From assembly GCA_037447655.1 (NCBI GenBank), contig JBBHKE010001013.1, forward strand, positions 126,001 to 190,000: a DNA stretch of 64,000 nt, written 5' to 3'. Of this stretch, positions 1 through 9,895 are shown piece after piece (position 1 is the stretch's first letter; every line of letters begins with the position of its first letter). This stretch comes from Zygnema cylindricum (Eukaryota; Streptophyta; Zygnematophyceae; Zygnematales; Zygnemataceae). The position numbers were made by a program, and so were the translations under genes. The notes below the pieces were generated by a model. That model was not told the DNA's origin and made no database searches. It saw only the letters and a list, made by a program, of their open reading frames with translations.

Positions 1-1212
1 TACACATGTGCATGGAGGCACCTGAATCTACAATCCAACCTACTTCACCTTTCAATCCACCGAAAGCACATTTCTGCTTTCGTGGAATTTCTACCTCGTT
101 TGTGGCTTCCAACTTCTCATCCAATAGGAACTCATCGTCCTCGTCTTCGGATTCCACCTCATGTACTTGTGTCATAAGGGCGTTTTTCTTTCTCGTCGAG
201 GTTCCACCGGTCTGCCTCTCCTATAACCGAAGCTCGGTTAGTTTAGTGCACTCCACCATATAGTGCCCTAGTTTCTTACAGAAATGACATAAACCCTTGG
301 GAGCCCATGGTCCCAACTCGTTGGTCTGATTTTTTTGCTCCCTCCCTCCGTATTTTCCGACTGGTCTCCGGGAATCCTTGTTCCTCCAGTCGGTCCCAAC
401 TACCAAGGCTTGCACACTCTTTCCTCCCCTTCGGATCTCAATTGTATTCTCCCGAACGAGAGTCATTCCTACCACTGAGTTCCATATCCACCTTGAGTAA
501 GGCAAGTCCTGCACACCGTTCACTATGTTATCAAACTCATCGGGTAACTTCATTAGTAGACAGTTAACCTTTTCTTTTTCACTAAAATCTTTTCCAGCAC
601 TCTCTAGCTCCATGAAAAGTTTAGCAAGCTCATTGGAAAAATTGAACATCTTCCCCCCTTTGTTTACGTACTCTTAAACTTTCAGATCACCCAACTGTTG
701 TTGCTGAATCATACCACTTCGGTACATCTCTATGAGAGCCATCCAAAGATCGGATGCATTTTCTACCTGCAAATGAGGACATGCAAGTCCTTGAGTAAGG
801 TGGCGGAGGATGAAGTGCTTTGCCGCCATATTGTTGAAGTCCTAGGTATTAGTATCATTCTCCTTGTTCCTCGGAATACGTAACATTAATGTCGAACCAG
901 TTTCTATTGATGTGGTCGTATCCTTCTCCTTTCCTTTGTCCACCACCTCTCCTTCGTTTGTCTCCTCCGTTGAAGATGGATCTGCATCTCTAGTGAATTT
1001 GCCTCCTGTAAACCCTGAAGGTATCCCAAGACTGGATGGACGCCTCACCCGTCCACTCACTATTCCCCAAAACCTTTTCTCACATAGAGCTCCTATCATC
1101 ATACTTTCATACTTTCCTATCATACTTTCCCATTATATGAAGCCAACTCGATTGAATATGGGCACCCTAGATGGTGGGCCCATAACCTGCAACTCTGAGA
1201 CCTACATAGGAC
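1..1212 (-). pseudogene. Broken Ty1/copia gag-protease body (copy A), truncated by the window edge
   Basis: Read on the minus strand this is the start of a Ty1/copia polyprotein. The degenerate gag N-terminus lies at about 1212-842, interrupted by a stop and frame changes. A gag helical region runs from about 649, followed by a CCHC zinc knuckle of the form C-x2-C-x4-H-x4-C (CHFCKKLGHYMVEC) near 255-300. A retropepsin-type active site, DSGAS, sits in the context WIVDSGASMHMC at about 5-40. The reading then runs off the left edge. Gag packages the element RNA and the protease cleaves the polyprotein. Copy B at 3332-5102 has the same order and close relatives of the same peptides, which supports the call. 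The frameshifts and the stop in the N-terminal region indicate that it is dead. The zinc knuckle plus DSGA motif makes the family secure; the exact boundaries are approximate. Confidence 0.8.
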
Positions 1213-1239
1213 CTCAAAGTAAGCAGCTCACACACAGCC

Positions 1240-2248
1240 TCTAGGATAACCCTGACCCCTTTGTCTTTCAGCACGAATAACCACCACCCTAGCAAAAAAA
1301 AGCCTGACCACCTTCACCCCTGTGAAGGCAAGACTCCCTTGAGTCGATGCAAAAAGAATCTTTGAATTCGCTCCCCTGAGCCGTAAGTTATGGAGGGTCA
1401 AAGTTTACCTTTTGTACAGAAGCTCTCTGTGAGAGAGGGTCCTATCTACCAATTTTTCTAAGTCCTATCTCTCTCACAAACTCTATCTACTGGTGTACGG
1501 CACCAATCATATTACACTGCCGTATATAAAAGTACAGCTGCTGGTGTTCTTTATGTATGGATATTGTACGACATGGCCTAAATGTCGACACATGTCATAT
1601 CCGGATTCGGTCCCGTAATTCTCGGAGATGCCGCAATCCAACGTAATCGTGCCGCGTGTCATCCAATGTGGCGATGACCACAAACCGTCGAGAATCTCTT
1701 ATGCAATCTCGGCTTTCTTTTCGACTGTCCGATTGAATGCAAATTCCAATCGTAGCCGTCATAAATGCTTGTGCGATATTTGTTTCGTAAAAAAACAAAA
1801 ATGCGCGGTACTTGTTTTTTTTCCATACCGAAATCCGGACGTTTACATAACGGGATCTATGTAACTGTAAACATCCGCCGTTAAATGAATTTTCCAACGT
1901 GTTAACATTTAAATATATATCAAACCCTATAGTATGTATCGTAACTTCTTTACTTAACGGTTAAGGCTACCGGCTACCGGCGTTCTGACGGTCGGCAGGT
2001 ACCAAGATCAAATCCTCTTACCGACATACTCTTTATAGTAAATAAACCTACCTATTTGTAAATCAACTAATCTATTTCCCGTAAATCTCTAGATATCCTA
2101 GGTAGCCATATCTCTAGCTTCCTTTCCAACTTCTCAGTGACTGCATCAAGTGTGGGATTTGGAGAGAGAAGAGAGGCAGACTGCCTCGACTTCTTTCTAT
2201 ATTTCAATTTAGACCTAGAAAATAATAATATAACCATCAATTTCTACA
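1240..2248 (-). repeat. Copia LTR copy 1
   Basis: This roughly 1-kb non-coding block is homologous, in the same order, to 2285-3302 and 5130-6184. Shared landmarks are a leader-proximal segment beginning CTTTAGGATAACCCTGACC or a variant, the purine-rich GGGTCAAAG block, a CTATCTACTG block, a GTACGACA(T)GGCC block and a terminal TTTAGACCTAGAAAATA. On the minus strand the outer end reads TGTAGAAATTGATGG, so it has the TG expected at an LTR start. The adjoining gag of copy A lies just left of it, as expected for a 5' LTR of a minus-strand element. No gene is present. The inner boundary with the untranslated leader is approximate. Confidence 0.65.
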
Positions 2249-3302
2249 CTCCATAGGTCCTCAGAAAGGGCTGCTTGAAAGAAGCCTTTAGGATAACCCT
2301 GACCCTTTTGTGTTTCAACAAGAATAACTGCCACGTTTGCAAACAAAAACTCTGACCACCTTCACCATTGTGAAAGCAAGAATCCCGTGAGTCGATAGCA
2401 AAAAGAATCTCTGAATTTGCTCCCGTGGGCAATAAGTTATGGAGGGTCAAAGTTGACCTTTTGTAAAGAAGCTCTCTTGGAGAGAGGGTCCAATTAACCA
2501 AAGTTTTTGAAGTCTTATCTCTCTCTAAAACTCTATCTACTGACGTACGGCACCAATCATATTACTGTGTCGTATAGAAAGGTACAGGTACCGGTGTACT
2601 TTTTGTACAGACATTGTACGACATGGCCAAAAAGTCCACACATGTCATATCCACATTTGTTTCCGTAATCCTTAGAGATGCCACAATCTAATGTCATGGT
2701 GCCACCTGTCATTCAATGTGGCGATGCCCACAAACTGGAAATCCTCTTCCGCGATCTCGGCACTCATTGCCGCCGTCCGATTAAATGTAGATTTCAATCT
2801 TAGCCGTCATAAATAAATGTGCGGTATTCATTTCGCTATCGAAACATATGCGCGGTACTTAATTCTTCTCCGTACTTTAATCCTTATTATATATAACCGT
2901 ATCTATATATCCAGTAAATAGTTACTATTTAATGAATTAGTCGACGTGGAAACATTTATAGATTTATCAAACCCTATACGACCTAACATTAGTCTTTGAC
3001 TAAACAGCTAAAGCTACAGTCTATTAGCAGTTTCACGCAAGGTAGGTACCAAGATCAGATCCTGGTTCCGACAGGTACTCTTTTAGTAAATCAACTGATC
3101 TACTACCCGTATATCAACTAATCTACCACCCGTAAATCTCTGGATAGCATAGGCAGCCATGGCTCTAGCTTCCTCTCCAACTTTCAGTGACTGCAACAAG
3201 TGTGGGAGTTGAAGAGAGGAGTTAGAGGCAGATTGCCTCGGCTTCTTTTCTACATTATATTTTAGACCTAGAAAATACTAAAAGAACCATCAATTTCTAC
3301 TT
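2249..3302 (-). repeat. Copia LTR copy 2 plus a stub of leader
   Basis: This is the second copy of the same LTR family (see 1240-2248), ending on the right in the same CATCAATTTCTAC sequence. On the minus strand it continues into about 40 nt of leader and the sequence ATGGAG, which matches the gag start of copy B. It then meets the TG end of LTR copy 1 directly, so almost all of the internal region between LTR 2 and LTR 1 is missing. Immediately right of this LTR (minus-strand upstream) is a purine-rich AGAGGGAAGAGG run near 3305-3318, which resembles a polypurine tract. The LTR could therefore also serve as the 3' LTR of copy B. Confidence 0.6.
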
Positions 3303-3331
3303 ATACCTCTTCCCTCTAACTGAGGGTACCC

Positions 3332-5102
3332 TTACTCGTCCCTAATATATGTGTGGATCAAATCTAGTTCCTTTTCTCCCCTATATGTGGCGGCTTTACG
3401 GAAAAGAAGTCTGTGAGCTTTACCTTGAACACGGCAACTACAATCATCCACCATTTTATTATCATTGAAGTGATTGCCTTTTACTACACTAAACTTTTTA
3501 ATTTCCCTCAACCTATCAAAATGCACATGCCCCTACCGCTTATGCCAAATCATCAATTTTGGGACACCAACATAGTAAGCATTCTTCTTTTCATTACGCA
3601 GGTTAAGTTTAAACATTCTTTGGCTTCCTTTATCTGCAGTGAAGTAAACTTCATCCGCATACTTAACTTTAAAAACTCCCTTTCTAGTGAAGGTATCAAA
3701 CTCTTTGTCATCTAACACTGATGTACAGACAAGATTTTTACTCAGCTGAGGAAAATAGAGCACATTTGAGAAAGTGAGTATAGAAGTCTTACCCTCCACT
3801 AAGACTTTCATATCTACTAATCCCACTATATTTGTAGTAACCACTCTTCTATCCTCATACTCTATTTCTACAGTAGGGATTTTCCTTAGTATGTGAAGAG
3901 GTCATTGTCAGAACAAATATGCATGGATGCACCTGAGTCGATGATCCATCCTTCAAATGGAGCTTCCCGAATTGCTTCAAGGGCACACTTCTGTCTCCGA
4001 GGGATCTCCTTCTCCTTCAATCTTTGTCAAGAAGAAGCTCCCCATCCTCCTCAGAGGACCCGTCCTCGGTTTCTCCTGTCACTTTTGTGACCATAAATGC
4101 ATTTTTCTTCCCTCCGGAAGAACTCCCTCCATGGTTCACTTGGAGCCTCAGCTCCGACAACTTGACACAATCCGCGATAAAGTGTCCTGGCTTTTTGCAA
4201 AAATGACAAAGACAAATGACAAATGACCAAGGGGGCCTAGGTCCTCCAGGTTGAACTCTTTCTCCTTTGTATGGTTTTTTCCGGTCCTGTCTCCACTTGT
4301 CCCCTCCGGTGGCTAGAGCTTGAAGACTCTTTCACACTCTCCTGATTTCAATCGTGTTCTCCTGCACAAGTATCATGCGGACCACTGTATTCCAGTTCCA
4401 TGAACTATCACTCATTTCTTGTACCCGGTACACTATATTCTCATACTCGTTGGGTAACTTCATGATGAGAGTGTTAACTTTCATTTTCATTGTACCTGTC
4501 CATCCGGCACTCTCCATCTCCATATACAGACAAGTAAGATCATTACAGTAGTCTAACATCTTTCCTCCTTTGTAAGTATAATTTCCCAACTTTTGCGCTG
4601 CCAACTAGAGCTCTTGAATCGTACCAGCGCTGTAGATCTCTATCAAACTCACCCACAACTCCTCGGACTTATAAACATGAAGATAAAGAGTCGCCAAAGC
4701 TTGAGTGAGGTGTCTCAAAATGAAGTTTTTGGCAGCCTTGTTGGTGTCTTCCCACATTTGGGTGTCGTTCTCCGCAATCTTCACGATCCCCGCTCCAAAT
4801 GTCCTGGAAATAGGAGCAATGGGAGCAAGAGGTGTCTCCTTTTCTTTCCCCTATTCGGACACGCTGCTGTCTCCATCATCTGCCTCCTCTGCTGGATCAG
4901 GTGCCGCAGCAGAAAACCTTACTCCACCGAACCCTAGTGGAGTTCCTTGAGGTGGACGTTTCCCTTGTCCTCTAACAATACCCCAGTATTGTTTTTTGCA
5001 CAAAACCCTGGTTATCATGGCTTCCCAATAGATGAACCCTGATCCATTGAAGATGGGCACCCTTGAGGGTGGGCCCATAACCTGCAATTTTGTGTCCTCC
5101 AT
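3332..5102 (-). pseudogene. Broken Ty1/copia gag-protease-pre-integrase body (copy B)
   Basis: On the minus strand the gag ATG is at 5102-5100 and the first open stretch runs to about 4851. The gag core continues at 4604-4332 in another frame. A CCHC knuckle (CHFCKKPGHFIADC) lies near 4150-4210, next to a short CATTTGT-type slippage duplication. The protease motif WIIDSGASMHIC follows near 3910-3950. The protease C-terminal part runs at 3844-3533 and ends in the pre-integrase WHKR motif. The pre-integrase stretch at 3526-3332 includes a C-x-V-QGKAHRL segment, where the zinc-binding region is partly damaged. The coding sequence stops there, just before the LTR at 3302; integrase, reverse transcriptase and RNase H are absent. 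It is therefore an internally deleted, frameshifted element, and family assignment from the motif order is secure. Confidence 0.8.
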
Positions 5103-5218
5103 TGGACTACAGAATTCAAGAAGCCTTTAGATAGTTGTTAACTAACCCATTTCCAATTGCAACCATTGCTGCCCTACCACACAAGTTGTCAATCTGAATG
5201 CCTCCTTGTGTAGCGTGG

Positions 5219-5440
5219 CCTCCCCTGAGTCCGTACAAAAAAAAATCACTGAAAACGCCCAACCAAGCGATTAGTTATAGGGTGGCAAAGATGCCAATTT
5301 ATACAAACTCTCAAAGGGAGAGAGGTCTACCTCCCCTGAGTCCGTACAAAAAAGAATCACTGAAAACGCCCAACCAAGCGATTAGGTATAGGGTGGCAAA
5401 GATGCCAATTTATACAAACTCTCAAAGGGAGAGAGGTCTA
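5219..5440. repeat. 111-bp tandem duplication inside LTR copy 3
   Basis: The block starting CCTCCCCTGAGTCCGTAC at 5219 recurs at 5330, and the start of a third, truncated unit is seen at 5441. The exact offset is 111 bp, and only a few substitutions separate the units. LTRs 1 and 2 have a single copy of the corresponding segment. Confidence 0.9.
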
Positions 5441-5963
5441 CCTACCAGATTTTTCTAAGTCCTAGTTCCCTCTCACAACCCCTATCTACTGACTGTACGA
5501 ACCAATAATATCACTGTACAGTACAAGAAAGTACTACTGTCAATGTACTTTCTTTACGGCCTCTGTACGACAAGGCCATTAAGCGGACGCGTGTCCACTT
5601 TTCACTCGTCCGTACGTTCGTCGTAATTCCCACGACCAAATGTTATCTCTCCACGTGGCGCTAGGTCATGCCATGTCATAAAATGCCAAAATGACCATTC
5701 CGGGATCTCGGTAATGATGTGCCCCGTTGGATAAAAACCGATATCAATATTTGACCGTCGAAAGAAATGTCCGATTCATTTGTTCCGTGCGGTATTATAT
5801 TCGCAGTGTATATAACAGGTTCTATGTCGTTTCATTTGTATTTCTGTTAATCTATTTATCAACCGTAACATAGTTTAAATATTAATCATACCGTATATAC
5901 TTCAACAAACTTCTACGACAGACCGGTTAGGGCTAAATGCTACGGCTCGCTTTGCGGGTCGGT

Positions 5964-5974
5964 GGTTTGAGTCC
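5964..5974 (+). promoter_or_regulatory. tRNA-like B-box motif in LTR copy 3
   Basis: GGTTTGAGTCC matches the RNA polymerase III B-box consensus GGTTCGANTCC at all but one position. A possible A-box-like GGTTAGGGCTAAATG lies about 35 nt upstream. LTRs 1 and 2 have more diverged versions (AGATCAAATCC, AGATCAGATCC). The segment could be a captured tRNA or SINE head, or chance. Confidence 0.25.
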
Positions 5975-6184
5975 TGCTAAACTCAACCTTTGTTGAGAGT
6001 GACATAAGTCACTCTTCAGTCATGCTTATTAGGTTGAGGCTGCCATGGCTTCCCTTCTATTTCTCTCTCTCTCTTTCAGTGACTACAAGTATGGGGGATA
6101 GACAGGATAGGTGAAAGCAGGCTGCCTGTTCTTTTATTTTATTTTAGACCTAGAAAATATCCTATAAATCTAGTGATTTTCAAC

Positions 6185-7439
6185 AGTTTTAGCAATACGT
6201 GCTACTTGGGCTCCATCAGAGTGGGTGTATTCAGCGGCCGGTCAAATTGCCACGGCGAAACAGAATTGGCTTTGTCCGGAGTCCGTTGAACATCTGGTTT
6301 TTTTAGAAGGATCGTGGAAAACAACGTAGTCCCTCATAAATGTTCGCGATTATAAAGAGAAGGCGAGTGAAAGAGAAAGATGTATTGATGGTAATGTGGG
6401 AAATACGGTATTTTGTAATGGAAAGCGGCCAAAGGAATCGTGAAATGCCTTCGAGATTGGTGGAAATCTTCATCCAAAAATAATTAATGAAGTAATTTTT
6501 TATTTTATATTGGGTACATTTTTATAATGTACAGTTGAAATATTGTAGATTTTTGAAGGTTGAGATGTTAAAAGGTAGGACTTGCCAAATTTGCAAATTT
6601 TGAATAGAGTGGTTCTGGAAATTTAAAACATTGATAATTTAGAAAATAAATTTTAAGAATTTTGACATTACAGATTTTTTTGAAAATTGAGATGTTAAAA
6701 GATATAACTTGGAGAATCTTCACATTTTAAATAGAGTGGGTTTGGAAATTTGAAACATTGATGATTAAGAGATGGATTTTGAAAATTTTGACATTGCAAA
6801 TTTTTAGAGATTGAGAATTGGTTAGTTAAGAATCTTAAAATTTGCAGAATGTGAAATTTGTGATTTGTCAAGATACGAAGCATTCGAGAATTTGAGAATT
6901 AAATCTTAAGGGTTTTGACATTGAAGATTTTAGAGATATAGAATCGGTAAGCTAAGAATTTTACAATTTTCAGAATGAGTAATTGGTGATTTGGCAAGAT
7001 GTGAAGTATTAAGATTTTGGGAATTCAATTTTTAACATTATGACATTTAATTCATTATGTATGTTGGTGAATTTAGGCATCGGAGAATTGCATGTTAATG
7101 CCTGTAAGCTGGACTTGAAATAAGACTAAGAAATTTGAAATATGTATTAAATAATGCCATCTATCGAATCTATGCATACGGAATCTGCAATAATACCTCA
7201 TAATCGTCCAAATTTAAACTTATGCATTTATTTTGCTCGGCATAATCTCAGATCGCTTGTAAAATGGACTGAAAATGCTTTAAAGTTGAAAGCAACAGTC
7301 AAAAGTACATTCAGGAAGGGTATGGGAGCGTGGAACCCGTTAAACCCCGTTAAATTAGGAATAATGAAGGAAAAATCGTGATTTTTTAGCGAAATCGGAA
7401 GGAAGGGGGTCCGCTGCCCGTCCGGGGAATAAGGCGTAC
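6185..7439. other. Gene-free AT-rich interval with degenerate repeats
   Basis: I see no gene here. From about 6530 to 7040 the DNA consists of loosely repeated AT-rich segments (GAGATGTTAAAAG, GAAATTTGAAACATTGAT, TTTTGACATT). GAGATGTTAAAAG recurs at 6562 and 6689, an offset of 127 bp. The later copies are too decayed for their ends to be set. Confidence 0.6.
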
Positions 7440-7657
7440 AGCTGACTGCCCATGCCGTACATTTATCTGTACGGCTCGTACAGTTATTGCCAATAGTTAT
7501 TGTCATCGGTGTTATCGTTGTTAAGTACCCAATATTATCGGTTACTTATCGGTGATAAGACTGATGGCGATATATCCTATAAATATATCGATTATCGGGA
7601 ACTCGAAAAAAGATCCATATCGGTTATCAGTAAATCCTTACGAATACACAACACTAC
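7440..7657 (-). mobile_element. Fragment of the ATCGG-rich TIR element found in the GST intron
   Basis: Read in reverse complement, this interval follows the left quarter of the 34607-35506 element. It has the end ...CGAATACACAACACT, a run of CGGTTATCGG-type sequence, then CCAATAGTTATT and GTACATTTATCTGTACGG. The other terminus is missing, so this is a truncated copy. Confidence 0.55.
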
Positions 7658-7683
7658 CCTTTTCTCTTGAAAGCACTTCGACC

Positions 7684-8630
7684 CAGAGGTTGCAAAAGTC
7701 AAAATTTTACATAACCAAAACCGACCGTTTTTTTTTTCAAAATCTGAGAAACCGACGCCCGACCGGGTTATGTCACGCTCTAAAATTGTTAACCGTTAAC
7801 CGACCGGCGTTTACGAAAATAAAAGTTAACTGAAACTCGATTTCTCGCAACAAACCGTGCCCGCCCGTTACCGAAAAAGTACAAAATTATCTAATGTACG
7901 ACCTATGAATAAGCCAATAATTACAAATTGTCGTGTTCCCTTAGATTTGCGAAATGAATAGTGTTTACTAATGTGTCATATTTGCGACGCTTTGTCGCAT
8001 TCCCTAAGATTTTTGAAATGAATAGTGTACACCGTGAATCGTTATTAGCCTTATGTACTCTGTATTGGCACCCCAAAATTTTGACATTGATACCTTAAAT
8101 AGAACAAATTACACTATTTAAGGATATGGACTATAATCTGTCACGTCTTCTGGCACTAAATTTGAATGAATGACGCTATTTTTTTATTTACTCTAATAAT
8201 TTTTATAGTCTAATAACGATCCGCGGTGTACCGTGTCAGATTTGCGACGCTTTGTCGCGTTCCCAAAGATTGTGAAATTAAGTGTTACTACCGTGTCAGA
8301 TTTGCGACGCTTTGTCGCGTTCCCTAAGATTTGCGAAAAAAGTAGTGTTAATACCGTGTCAGATTTGCGACGCTAATCATTATGTCACGTACTTCCACGA
8401 TACCAAAGAGTACAAAATACAATAATGTTGGATTGTATGGATAACACAAAATTTTCTTTTTTTTTTGGTTTTTTGGTTGACCGGCCGTAACCGACCGTTT
8501 TTTTTTCTGGTGAATCAACCGACCGCAACCGCCCGGCCCTCAAAATTTGGCAACCGAATCCGTTCCGGATCCGGCGCGGGCGGCTGGTTAACGGTCGGTC
8601 ACGGTTTCGGTTGACCGTTTGCGACCTCTT
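7684..8630. mobile_element. hAT-like non-autonomous transposon 1 with exact 8-bp target duplication
   Basis: The left end CAGAGGTTGCAAAAGTCAA and the right end TTGACCGTTTGCGACCTCTT are imperfect inverted repeats. The flanks are identical 8-mers, CTTCGACC, at 7676-7683 and 8631-8638. An 8-bp duplication plus CA(G)AGG termini is typical of hAT elements. The subterminal parts are rich in CCGACCG and contain several copies of ATTTGCGACGCTTTGTCGCG, whose TTTGCGAC core repeats the terminal motif. No transposase is encoded. A mariner-type MITE (8030-8228) sits inside. Homologues lie at 55431-56117 and 56229-57985. Confidence 0.85.
8030..8228. mobile_element. Mariner-type MITE (CACCGTGAATCG family)
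   Basis: The ends CACCGTGAATCGTTATTAG and CTAATAACGATCCGCGGTG are inverted repeats flanked by TA on both sides, as expected of Tc1/mariner-derived MITEs. The insertion is within the ATTTGCGACG repeats of hAT-like element 1. The corresponding place in element 3 also carries a MITE of this family (57493-57709), so the insertion may predate amplification of the host element. Confidence 0.75.
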
Positions 8631-8693
8631 CTTCGACCCTTTCCGCCACGCTTGTACGCAATACTGCACGAGAATGCCTTTTTATGCTTATAA

Positions 8694-9459
8694 GGGTACG
8701 GACCCATGTGGCTAAATACGGGTTTTTTTGTCGTTATCCTTTGTAACTTAGCGTCGTACTGCCTAAGTTGCAGTCGTACGAAGAAATTGCAAATTTGTAG
8801 AGTACAATTTGCGTCATCCACGAACTTAGGATGTACTAAAATTTGTCGTCTTGCATTTTTTCGACCCATTGTCAAGTCATCTTCAAACTCATCATAAACC
8901 ACATCGACAATGTGTTTTAAGCAAAGTAAAACCAATTGGAAAACATATTCCCACGTGTGAAAAGGTTTTAGAAGTTTTTGATGACGAAAAATATTACAGG
9001 GTTGTTTTTTTGTCCACTTGCATGTTGTACGGCTTTTTTTGCAGGGGTCTCGATGCTGCAGTATCATTTCACGCAAAGTTGAAAATCTGCGAAAGTGAAA
9101 AATCTGCGAAGTCATGGCGGCCGGACGGGATGGTTTGCGCAAAGGCATGTCGTACAGCCACGGCTGCAAGGCTCTACGTCTACGATGTCACGCAATAACA
9201 TGCGACATGCCAAATCCGCAAATCGTTTCAAAAATTACGATGCGTCTTGCGACGCTTCAAAAAGTTTCGAAAAAATACGGTGCGGCAAAGACAAATTGTA
9301 CACGGTGACAGCCGTCACTGGTATTGTCGACGTATATAATCGTTACAAAGAAGTAACAATTTCGAGTAAACACATAGAGACACATGAAATCCGGCTCCGC
9401 CTGATCCGCGCTAAATACAAAGTAAGTTCGCTAAGTTACATGTACATGATGCCGTACCC
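8694..9459. mobile_element. PIF/Harbinger-like non-autonomous element 1
   Basis: The ends GGGTACGGACCCATGTGGC and GATGCCGTACCC form an inverted repeat. TAA stands immediately outside both ends (8691-8693 and 9460-9462), the 3-bp duplication typical of PIF/Harbinger and Tourist elements. The body is clearly homologous to 56466-57250. A long open frame runs on the minus strand through much of it. The same peptide register is kept in the second copy (VHPKF...DANCTLQIC), but the DNA itself is so similar that this need not mean selection. I do not recognise a transposase in it. Confidence 0.75.
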
Positions 9460-9895
9460 TAATACGGGAAAAGATGTGTAACTATTCATTGACCTGTATC
9501 GACTACAGTAGTATCGACTATCGTCATGTGACATAATGTATATCGGTACTGTCACGCTCCAAATCTGAAGCTCGCCAATCGCCGTTCGCCAAAGCGTCGG
9601 TCAGTTTTCATTGTTGCACGACTTCACGGAAATCGTCCATTATCGTCAGCCGTCAAGTTTCTTTTTGACTCATTGTTCCAACAGCAGCCATTGGAGAAGA
9701 ACGATGATGGCCATGGCTGGCCTGAACTCCAAGATATGTCATTTTAATGTGTTAAAGGCTCCTTTTTATGTTTGGATATTTCAAATTTGATTTACCTTTG
9801 TCATTTAGTTGAAATTGAGTCTGTTCGAGGTAGTTTGTTTTTTTAGATATTTGGTTTTGTGTATATATATTTCTTGTAACTCTCTTGTGCTGGAT
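9460..9895. other. Upstream region of the Elongin A gene
   Basis: I see no coding sequence. A TATATATAT run lies at about 9862-9869, some 30 nt before the ATG at 9896. An untranslated leader with CT-rich stretches precedes it. This is the likely promoter and 5' UTR, but no element can be assigned firmly. Confidence 0.3.

Larger units (their letters stand above)
5103..6184 (-). repeat. Copia LTR copy 3 (5' LTR of copy B) with leader
   Basis: This is the third homologous LTR, directly upstream (minus strand) of the copy B gag ATG. Its right end reads, on the minus strand, TGTTGAAAATCACTAG, which again begins with TG. It is more diverged from LTRs 1 and 2 than they are from each other. It contains an internal 111-bp tandem duplication (5219-5440), which the other two lack. 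I did not find an initiator-tRNA-Met primer site between this LTR and gag, so the primer is unknown. Confidence 0.65.

Noticed and set aside
9809-9895. Hydrophobic N-terminal extension of Elongin A
   Set aside because: The upstream in-frame start is TTG. The ATG at 9896 places the BC-box at the very N-terminus, as fits the family, and a membrane-like leader would not suit a nuclear factor.
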